Below the pieces are notes generated by a model. It saw nothing but the letters and a program-made list of their open reading frames with translations, ran no database searches and was not told where the DNA came from. The translations under genes and the position numbers were made by a program. Shown piece after piece: positions 7,226 through 14,001 of a stretch of DNA of 64,000 bases. Numbering within the stretch: position 1 is the first letter of the stretch; each line of letters starts with the position of its first letter. The DNA comes from CAYVAP01 sp964343195 (lineage in GTDB: Bacteria > Bacteroidota > Bacteroidia > J057): assembly GCA_964343195.1 (NCBI GenBank), contig CAYFIR010000004.1:91576-155575 (forward strand), in the 5' to 3' direction.

Positions 7226-10200
7226 ATGTCCGACCTAGCCCTAGCCAAAATTCGTGAAAACAAGCGCACCCGCGCCAAAAGCCTCAAACTCGCCCGCTGT
7301 GGACTCTACGAACTGCCCGACGAGCTTTTCGACTGCGTGTGGCTGGAAGAACTGATCCTGAGTAATCGGATATGGGATGATCAGCAGCGAAAATGGATCG
7401 ATCAGGCGAGCAGCGGGCCTTATAACCTCCTGAGAGAGTTACCAAAGGAGTTTGAGAAGCTTAAAAAGCTCAAGCGGCTGTATGCCGGAGGAAGTGAGGA
7501 TATTCACGTCCTGGGGTATTTGGTCTTCTCTGATAACTGGGGCATTTCTGATCTGAGCGCTCTTACGGGTCTGAGCCAGCTCCAAAGGCTTGACCTGAGA
7601 AATACAAAGGTCTCTGATCTGAGCGCTCTTACGGGTCTGAGCCAGCTCCAAAGGCTTGACCTGAGAAATACAAAGGTCTCTGATCTGAGCGCTCTTACGG
7701 GTCTGAGCCAGCTCCAAACGCTTGACCTGAGAAATACAAAGGTCTTTGATCTGAGCGCTCTTACGGGTCTTCCCCAGCTCCAAACGCTTGACCTGAGCTA
7801 CACCGGGGTCTCTGATCTGAGCGCTCTTACGGGTCTGAGCCAGCTCCAAACGCTTGACCTGAGAAATACAAAGGTCTTTGATCTGAGCGCTCTTACGGGT
7901 CTGAGCCAGCTCCAAAGGCTTGACCTGAGCTACACCGGGGTCTCTGATCTGAGCGCTCTTACGGGTCTGAGCCAGCTCCAAACGCTTGACCTGAGAAATA
8001 CAAAGGTCTTTGATCTGAGCGCTCTTACGGGTCTTCCCCAGCTCCAAACGCTTTCCCTGAGAAATACAAAGGTCTCTGATCTGAGCGTTCTTACGGGTCT
8101 GAGCCAGCTCCAAACGCTTGACCTGAGCGGAACCGGGGTCTCTGATCTGAGCGCTCTTACGGGTCTTACCCAGCTCCAAACGCTTGACCTGAGCGAAACC
8201 GGGGTCTCTGATCTGAGCGCTCTTACGGGTCTGAGCCAGCTCCAAACGCTTTACCTGAGCGACACCGTGGTCTCTGATCTGAGCGCTCTTACGGGTCTGA
8301 GCCAGCTCCAAACGCTTTCCCTGAGCAGAACCGTGGTCTCTGATCTGAGCGCTCTTACGGGTCTGAGCCAGCTCCAAACGCTTTCCCTGAGCGGAACCAG
8401 GGTCTCTGATCTGAGCGCTCTTACGGGTCTGAGCCAGCTCCAAACGCTTTACCTGAGCGACACCGTGGTCTCTGATCTGAGCGTTCTTACGGGTCTGAGC
8501 CAGCTCCAAACGCTTGACCTGAGCGGAACCGGGGTCTCTGATCTGAGCGCTCTTACGGGTCTTACCCAGCTCCAAACGCTTGACCTGAGCGAAACCGGGG
8601 TCTCTGATCTGAGCGCTCTTACGGGTCTGAGCCAGCTCCAAACGCTTGACCTGAGAAATACAAAGGTCTTTGATCTGAGCGCTCTTACGGGTCTGAGCCA
8701 GCTCCAAAGGCTTGACCTGAGAAATACAAAGGTCTCTGATCTGAGCGCTCTTACGGGTCTGAGCCAGCTCCAAACGCTTGACCTGAGCAGAACCGGGGTC
8801 TCTGATCTGAGCGCTCTTACGGGTCTGAGCCAGCTCCAAAAACTTGACTTGCAGAAAACCCACATAACAAATCTCTCCTCCCTGATTCCCTTAATTGAGC
8901 GTGGGGTACCCGTTCGATGGAGGGAAAAGGATTACAGGCCACCCAGAATCGTCCTCTATGACACCCCCCTCACCCATCCTCCGGTTGAGGTCGTCAAAGA
9001 GGGCAATCAGGCCATCCTCAACTACTTCCGGGAACTGGAAGCAGGCGAGGTAATCGTCCACGAAGCCAAGTTCCTGATCCTGGGCGAAGCAGGTACAGGC
9101 AAGACCACCCTGGCCCGTCGGGTCTGTGACCATCAGGCTCCCATGCCCGAGGAGACCAAAGACACCACCCGTGGCATCGACATCGTCCCGCATACCTGGT
9201 GCCAGCCCGATCAGCCTGACTTCCTGATGAATATATGGGACTTTGGGGGGCAGGATGTGTACCATGGCATCCATCAGCTGTTTCTCTCCAAGCGGGCGCT
9301 CTATGCCCTGGTACTCGACGGGCGTATCGAGGAGAACCCCCACTACTGGCTACAGGCCCAGGAGTTGCTGGGGCAGGACAGTCCCCTGCTGGTGATCCTG
9401 AACAAAAAGGGAAGCATCCGCCAGAATGCCCCAGTCCATGAGTGGCGGGGAGAGTATGGTAATTTGAAAGAGTACAAGGAAATCAACCTTCAGGACGACC
9501 AGGATCAGCTAAAGCTGCTGTCCCAGACGGTGGAGACCTACATCCGCACCCTGCCGCACATACAGCGCGGAGAGCGGCTGCCGAAGAAGTGGGTAGCCAT
9601 CCGCGACCGGCTCAAAGAGGAGCAAAAAAAGAAAAAGTACATCTGGCTGGATCGCTTTCAGGACATCTGTGAAGAAGAAGGCATCGCCGAAGAGGAGCGG
9701 CAGGATTTTCTGAGTGACTACCTGCACGACCTGGGAGCCATCCTGCACTTCTCCGATGAGCCTCAGCTCAAGCGCATCCTCTTTCTTGATGCCGAGTGGG
9801 CCATCGACGCCATTTACAATGTGCTGGACCACACGCGAGAGCAGGAGCGGACGGGCTACTTCTCCCGCGAAGACCTGAAGCAGCTCTGGAAGGAGAGCAG
9901 CTACCGCCGGGTATTCGACGAGTTGCTGGCGCTGATGCAGATCTCGGGCTTTGAGCTGTGTTTTGAGGTGCCGAAGGAGGACCTCTTCATCGTGCCACAG
10001 CTATTGCCCGCTGATAAGCCGGAGGGCTATGCCTGGCAGGCCGGCGATCAGGAACTGGCCCTGCGCTATGCCTACGATTTCATGCCCAAGGGCATCGTGC
10101 CGCGTCTGGTGGTGCGCCTGCACGCTCACCTCGCCGACGAAGGCATGCTGTGGAAGCGGGGGGCGGTCTTCATCCGCGAGGGCGCGACTGCCGAGGTAGT

Positions 10201-11290
10201 GGAGCACTTTCGCGACAACTATATCCACATTCGCGTGAAGGGGCAGAACCGCCGCCGACTGCTGACCATCATCGCCTTTCAGCTCGACCAGATCAACGCG
10301 ACCTTTCATTTCTCGGAGCGCATGAATGTGCATCAGCTTATTCCCTGCAATTGCCGGGAGTGTCGGCGTGACAAGCCCTATTACTTCCGCAAGGCCAACC
10401 TCGACAACGCCAAGCGAAGGGGTGTACGAGAGGTGCAGTGTCAGCACAGTTTCGACAATATCTCGGTGATTTCCCTGTTGGAAGAGACCTTCTACCAGGA
10501 CAATACCTATAAGTCATATTCATCAAACCCCACTTATATGCAACGATACGAGTACATCCGACAGTTGCTGATGGACAATCAGCTACAGGCTGCCATTCAG
10601 GAACTGGACGAAGGCCTACGAGGCAGCCATCACTCCAATACAGTGGCTGGTCTCATGGGCCGCTACAACGGCCTGAAAAATGAGATTATGGGCGGTACCA
10701 TCAGTTCTGATGAAAGGGCCCGCCGAACCAATGTGCTCCTTCAAACGGCGCTGGACCTGGCAGAAAAGCTGCAACAAGAATATCCAGGGAGAGCGCAGTA
10801 TGAAGTCCAGGCCCGCAACCCCGTTCCTGATCCTGTGACGACCCGTAGGGCAGGGGAGGAGCCTGCATCCAAAGGAGGCAGTACCATTATCATCAATGGC
10901 AATGTAGGATCCTTTAGCTCTGAAAACCAGGGAACAATCACCAACCACATCGACCAAAGCCAGCACACCACCACCACGAACATCACCAACCATCTGACCC
11001 AGATCCAGCAACTGGTCGAGGCAGAAAAAGCAGCAGGCTATATCGACGAGGACGCCTACGAGGAGCTGCTCGATATCCTGGAAGAAATCAAGGAAAACCC
11101 AGAGCCTCAAACCGACAGGCAGCAGCGCAAATGGAAGCGCTGGCTGGGAAAAGCCGTCGAAGCGGGTGGGAAGTTTGTTGGAGGACGCCTGGAGAAAGGA
11201 GCTGATGCCCTGATCGGTGAAGGCCTAAAAGGCTGGCTAAAGGAGGGAGGGCTGGAGGTATTAGGGAGCTTTCTGCAAGGGTTGGGGTGA
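7226..11290 (+). CDS. LRR-Roc-COR (Roco) GTPase with C-terminal extension
   Basis: A 1354-residue protein. An N-terminal cap (1-107) leads into 20 consecutive 22-residue leucine-rich repeats (108-547, consensus SDLSALTGLSQLQTLDLRNT) plus a degenerate last unit. A Ras-like Roc GTPase follows: P loop GEAGTGKTT at about 620, switch DTTRGIDI, G3 DFGGQ at about 672, G4-like LNKKG (NKxG instead of NKxD). The COR domain (about 790-1090) includes FIVPQLLP and a Cys cluster CNCREC...VQC. The end has a helical segment, a beta/Asn-rich stretch (IIINGNVGSFSSENQGTITN), a coiled coil and a Gly-rich amphipathic tail. Bacterial Roco proteins such as Chlorobium CtRoco cycle between dimer and monomer with GTP. 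Role here is unknown; an NLR-like sensor is one inference. It is flanked by 253-bp direct repeats. Confidence 0.93.
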   Translation: MSDLALAKIRENKRTRAKSLKLARCGLYELPDELFDCVWLEELILSNRIWDDQQRKWIDQASSGPYNLLRELPKEFEKLKKLKRLYAGGSEDIHVLGYLVFSDNWGISDLSALTGLSQLQRLDLRNTKVSDLSALTGLSQLQRLDLRNTKVSDLSALTGLSQLQTLDLRNTKVFDLSALTGLPQLQTLDLSYTGVSDLSALTGLSQLQTLDLRNTKVFDLSALTGLSQLQRLDLSYTGVSDLSALTGLSQLQTLDLRNTKVFDLSALTGLPQLQTLSLRNTKVSDLSVLTGLSQLQTLDLSGTGVSDLSALTGLTQLQTLDLSETGVSDLSALTGLSQLQTLYLSDTVVSDLSALTGLSQLQTLSLSRTVVSDLSALTGLSQLQTLSLSGTRVSDLSALTGLSQLQTLYLSDTVVSDLSVLTGLSQLQTLDLSGTGVSDLSALTGLTQLQTLDLSETGVSDLSALTGLSQLQTLDLRNTKVFDLSALTGLSQLQRLDLRNTKVSDLSALTGLSQLQTLDLSRTGVSDLSALTGLSQLQKLDLQKTHITNLSSLIPLIERGVPVRWREKDYRPPRIVLYDTPLTHPPVEVVKEGNQAILNYFRELEAGEVIVHEAKFLILGEAGTGKTTLARRVCDHQAPMPEETKDTTRGIDIVPHTWCQPDQPDFLMNIWDFGGQDVYHGIHQLFLSKRALYALVLDGRIEENPHYWLQAQELLGQDSPLLVILNKKGSIRQNAPVHEWRGEYGNLKEYKEINLQDDQDQLKLLSQTVETYIRTLPHIQRGERLPKKWVAIRDRLKEEQKKKKYIWLDRFQDICEEEGIAEEERQDFLSDYLHDLGAILHFSDEPQLKRILFLDAEWAIDAIYNVLDHTREQERTGYFSREDLKQLWKESSYRRVFDELLALMQISGFELCFEVPKEDLFIVPQLLPADKPEGYAWQAGDQELALRYAYDFMPKGIVPRLVVRLHAHLADEGMLWKRGAVFIREGATAEVVEHFRDNYIHIRVKGQNRRRLLTIIAFQLDQINATFHFSERMNVHQLIPCNCRECRRDKPYYFRKANLDNAKRRGVREVQCQHSFDNISVISLLEETFYQDNTYKSYSSNPTYMQRYEYIRQLLMDNQLQAAIQELDEGLRGSHHSNTVAGLMGRYNGLKNEIMGGTISSDERARRTNVLLQTALDLAEKLQQEYPGRAQYEVQARNPVPDPVTTRRAGEEPASKGGSTIIINGNVGSFSSENQGTITNHIDQSQHTTTTNITNHLTQIQQLVEAEKAAGYIDEDAYEELLDILEEIKENPEPQTDRQQRKWKRWLGKAVEAGGKFVGGRLEKGADALIGEGLKGWLKEGGLEVLGSFLQGLG
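7547..8866 (+). repeat. Twenty tandem 66-bp LRR-coding units
   Basis: Exactly 20 units of 66 bp (22 codons) without indels. The first 13 codons are nearly invariant at DNA level; variation concentrates in the codons for the XXL(S/R)XTXV segment. Units 9-10 and 15-16 have identical protein sequence, as do units 11 and 14, and the pairs 3-4, 5-6 and 7-8 share an alternating RNTKV/SYTGV order, indicating block duplication. Confidence 0.97.
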
Positions 11291-11540
11291 GGAAATTCTT
11301 GATTCGGAATTCACGCTTGCTGCGGGTTAAAACCGCGCAGCAAGCGGGATGGCTATCTGTTACCATATCCCCAATGTCATCCTGAACCTCGCAGCATAGC
11401 GGAGAGGTGAAGAACCTTGTGCGCGTATCTCCCTTCGGAGGGAGAGGCCCGCGCGTAAGAGGGAGGAAAGTTAGTTCAGCTGATCGACGTCTCCTGAACG
11501 TCGATCTGTGCTAGTCTTCGGGATTCCATCCCGCGGGAAG
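11288..11540 (+). repeat. Right copy of 253-bp direct repeat flanking the Roco gene
   Basis: Partner of 6817-7069. Similarity starts at the TGA of the Roco gene and ends at the shared GGGATTCCATCCCGCG box. Its hairpin GCTTGCTGCG / CGCAGCAAGC is more perfect than in the left copy. The GATCGACGT / ACGTCGATC stem is unchanged. Confidence 0.9.
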
Positions 11541-11567
11541 GGAGAGCGGATTCTCCAGGACCAGAAC

Positions 11568-11591
11568 GAACGCCGATCGGAGTCGGCGTTC
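11568..11591. other. Perfect 9-bp hairpin between convergent genes
   Basis: GAACGCCGA / TCGGCGTTC with a 6-nt loop, lying between the Roco gene and the convergent TetR gene. There is no T tract, so it may be a REP-like element or a weak bidirectional terminator. Confidence 0.45.
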
Positions 11592-11609
11592 AACATGAAA
11601 TAGGGGTAC

Positions 11610-12191
11610 TCAATCCCCTTTCACCAATCCGTGCAGGAGGGCCTGTGAAAGCTGCTGGGTCAGGGTTTTCTCAGTGTAGTCCCGGTTGCGGGAATACCAG
11701 GCGTATAATGAGCGGAGGGTGGAGAGTAGGGTAAAGAGTGTGATTTCCAGGTCAAGTTTGCGAAATTCTCCCGTCTGCATTCCTTTAACCAGGATGGATT
11801 TGAAGTTTTCTTCATAACGGGCTCGCAGCTGCAGGAATTCTGCTTTTGAATCTTCATCGAGGTGGACCCATTCCTGCCAAACCAATGCAATTGCGTTGGG
11901 TTCTGCTATCGTTAGCCTTACATGAAGGCTGATGATGTCTTTCAACTGTTGAGAAGGCGTTTGGTCTTCGCCATAAATGGTGCTCATTCCCTGGTGAAAT
12001 GACCTTGCTACCTTCAGGATCAATTCCTCCAGTATCGCCTGCTTGGAACTGATATGGTTATAAAGACTCGGAGCAGCATCCATGCCGACGGCATTGGCAA
12101 TATTTTTTAGCGATGTCCCCTGGTACCCCTGCCGACGGAACAAGTGGGCGGCCTGGGTAAGAATCTCTGATTTTCGGGTAGAAGGTGGCAT
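11610..12191 (-). CDS. TetR/AcrR-family transcriptional regulator
   Basis: About 193 residues from ATG 12191 (MPPSTRKSEILTQAAHLF); a TTG two codons upstream is a less likely start. The N-terminal helix-turn-helix reads GYQGTSLKNIANAVGM...SLYNHISSKQAILEEL, the usual TetR DNA-binding layout; the rest is an all-helical ligand and dimerisation domain. Regulators of this type in Bacteroidota often control fatty-acid or aromatic acyl-CoA genes. The window carries palindromes in front of paaE (21098-21115) and the acyl-CoA dehydrogenase (31810-31823) that could be targets of this or another TetR protein; that link is only inference. It sits just beyond the terminator of the upstream histone-like gene. 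Confidence 0.9.
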   Translation of the reverse strand: MPPSTRKSEILTQAAHLFRRQGYQGTSLKNIANAVGMDAAPSLYNHISSKQAILEELILKVARSFHQGMSTIYGEDQTPSQQLKDIISLHVRLTIAEPNAIALVWQEWVHLDEDSKAEFLQLRARYEENFKSILVKGMQTGEFRKLDLEITLFTLLSTLRSLYAWYSRNRDYTEKTLTQQLSQALLHGLVKGD

Positions 12192-12203
12192 AAGCAAGGT
12201 GAT

Positions 12204-12237
12204 AAAAAAAGCGCTGACTCTGTAGCAGAATCAGCGC
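12204..12237 (-). terminator. Intrinsic terminator after the histone-like gene
   Basis: On the minus strand GCGCTGA / TCAGCGC, extended by TCTG/CAGA pairing after one mismatch, followed by seven T. It separates the histone-like gene from the TetR gene, whose start codon begins 13 bp further on. Confidence 0.85.
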
Positions 12238-12274
12238 CTAGATTTTTCGAGACAAGGAAAAACCAAAGAAGGAA

Positions 12275-12454
12275 TTAATCGTCGGTATTCTTCTTCTCCT
12301 GGATCTCCTTACGGATATCCTGAGCCATTACCTTCACGTCCTGCATGGCTTTACGTGCACGGGTTCCGGCAGCTTTGTTGCCCTTGTCATAGAATTTTTC
12401 GAAGTCCTCACCGATCTCATCGACAAGCTTCTTTAGTTCATTGTATTTTTCCAT
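12275..12454 (-). CDS. Histone H1-like (Hc1 family) nucleoid microprotein
   Basis: A 59-residue reading frame, starting MEKYNELKKLVDEIGEDFEK and continuing FYDKGNKAAGTRARKAMQDV, then KVMAQDIRKEIQEKKN. This matches the short Bacteroidota version of the chlamydial Hc1 histone-like family: a helical protein with a conserved FYxKGNxAAGTRxRKxMQD centre. Members are thought to bind DNA and contribute to chromosome compaction, though direct evidence in Bacteroidota is thin. The gene is single, with its own terminator at 12204-12237, 51 bp beyond the alpha-oxoamine synthase stop. It is easy to miss because of its size. Confidence in the coding call is high from the family match. Confidence 0.9.
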   Translation of the reverse strand: MEKYNELKKLVDEIGEDFEKFYDKGNKAAGTRARKAMQDVKVMAQDIRKEIQEKKNTDD

Positions 12455-12505
12455 TCCGTTTACTTTTTCGGTTTTAGAGCAAATTAGAAATGTTTTGACA
12501 CATTG

Positions 12506-13765
12506 TCAAACTGTGATCTGCATTTTAGCCATAAAATCGGGGTTTTTATATACCCCAGACTCAATTTTGGCCCGAACTTCATCAAAGGCGTTGAGTAAAA
12601 ACTCAACATCTTCAGGTCTGTGGTGGGCCGTAGGGATGAGACGGAGCATCATAACTCCCTTTTCGACTACAGGATAAACGACGCCAGATACGAAAAGCTT
12701 ATAATTTTCGCGCAAATCTGCGATAACTGCCACCATTTCCATGACATTTCCCTTGAAATATACCGGGGTGACAGGAGATTGGGTATCTCCAATGTCATAT
12801 CCACGGTCTTTCAGGCCGTTTTGGAGCAGGTTGACAATGTTCCAGAGTTTGCCGCGTAGTTCTGGCTGGGTACGCAGCATGTCAAGACGCTTGATGGCTC
12901 CAACGGTCATGGGCATACAGAGGCTCTTGGCGTAGATCTGACTGCGCATATTGTACTTCAGGTAACGGATCACCTTCTTGGGTCCTGCAACAAAGGCTCC
13001 GAATCCAGCCATGGACTTGGCAAATGTGTTGAACAGGACGTCGATCTTGTCCTGCACCCCAAAGTGCTCACCAGTACCAATGCCGGTTTCACCCATCACA
13101 CCAAAGCCGTGGGCATCGTCCACAAACAGGCGGGCGTTATACTTTTCTTTCAGCTCTGCAATGAGATCCAGTCTTCCAAGGTCTCCACGCATCCCGAATA
13201 CTCCCTCGGTAATGATCAGGATACCTCCACCGGTCTTCTGTGTGATCTTCTGGGCCTGGATCAGTCGCTTCTCCAGCTGCTCCATGTCGTTATGGGCGTA
13301 CACAAAGCGCTTGGCCATACTCATGGACATCCCATCCATGATACAGGCGTGGGCCAACTGGTCATATACTATTACATCACGACGGTCAGTCAGCGCATGG
13401 ATGATGGACATACAGCCCTGATATCCAAAGTTCAGCAGGAAGGAGTCTTCCATCTGCATAAACTCAGCCGCCTGTCGCTCAAAGTCTTCGTGGTTGTCAC
13501 TGTTACCGGTCAGCACACGGGAGCCCATAGGGTAGGCGAGACCGTAGTCCGCCGCCGCTTTTGCATCACATTCCCGGATTTCTGGATGGTTGGCCAAGCC
13601 CAGGTAGCTGTTCAGCGACCATACCAACACGTCTTTACCCCGAAACTTCATCCAGGGACCTACTTCCCCTTCCAGTTTGGGATAGGCGAAATAACCGTCA
13701 CCCATCTCGGCGTATTGCCCAAGGTCGGTGGCCATGTTCCGATCGATCTTGTCAAAGATATCCAA
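12506..13765 (-). CDS. Alpha-oxoamine synthase family PLP enzyme (KBL/serine palmitoyltransferase-like)
   Basis: Fold-type I PLP enzyme that joins an amino acid to an acyl thioester with decarboxylation. Seen: WSLNSYLGLANHPEI, DSFLLNFGYQGCMS, ITEGVFGMRGDLG, cofactor Asp/His in FVDDAHGFGVMG, and the Schiff-base Lys in NTFAKSMAGFG. Bacteroidota paralogues of this subgroup are labelled 2-amino-3-ketobutyrate CoA ligase, but sphingolipid (serine palmitoyltransferase) or sulfonolipid (cysteate acyltransferase) synthesis is at least as plausible; no threonine dehydrogenase is adjacent. The start is taken as TTG 13765 (codons for LDIFDKID) because family members usually begin MDIF; the frame stays open to a TTG at 13843. 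No ATG is available before residue about 10. Confidence 0.85.
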   Translation of the reverse strand: MDIFDKIDRNMATDLGQYAEMGDGYFAYPKLEGEVGPWMKFRGKDVLVWSLNSYLGLANHPEIRECDAKAAADYGLAYPMGSRVLTGNSDNHEDFERQAAEFMQMEDSFLLNFGYQGCMSIIHALTDRRDVIVYDQLAHACIMDGMSMSMAKRFVYAHNDMEQLEKRLIQAQKITQKTGGGILIITEGVFGMRGDLGRLDLIAELKEKYNARLFVDDAHGFGVMGETGIGTGEHFGVQDKIDVLFNTFAKSMAGFGAFVAGPKKVIRYLKYNMRSQIYAKSLCMPMTVGAIKRLDMLRTQPELRGKLWNIVNLLQNGLKDRGYDIGDTQSPVTPVYFKGNVMEMVAVIADLRENYKLFVSGVVYPVVEKGVMMLRLIPTAHHRPEDVEFLLNAFDEVRAKIESGVYKNPDFMAKMQITV

Positions 13766-13920
13766 GGCTTCTAGTTTTTTTGTTACACTCCTCGCACACT
13801 CACTATGTAGCGTACAGGTCAAATTAAGCGACAATGATACCAACCCTTCAGGAGAAGTACAAAGTATTCCCCCGTTTCAAAAGTAGAAAAGGCATCATTT
13901 GATCTCCCAGGCGGTATTGG

Positions 13921-13951
13921 TTGGAAAATATGGCCCTTCTTTCTACTTTGG
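13921..13951 (+). promoter_or_regulatory. Candidate promoter of the propeller-azurin gene
   Basis: TTG, 20-nt spacer, TACTTTGG: one mismatch from the Bacteroidota -7 element TAnnTTTG, 50 bp before ATG 14002. Confidence 0.35.
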
Positions 13952-14001
13952 ATTAGACAAAATTACGATCTCCCTACACCCTAACTGGCTACGAGACTAC
14001 T

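Noticed and set aside
7439..8863. Long minus-strand open frame (474 codons) across the LRR region
   Set aside because: It exists because the 66-bp units are multiples of three and contain no stop in that frame. The peptide is a mere repeat of one phrase, with no start context, and the plus strand codes a coherent LRR protein.
7547..8866. CRISPR-like periodic repeats
   Set aside because: The period is a constant 66 bp without distinct spacers, the units translate in frame as LRRs, and no cas genes are near.
13064..13774. Plus-strand 236-codon frame opposite the alpha-oxoamine synthase
   Set aside because: It shows no recognisable motifs and is antisense to a well conserved enzyme gene.
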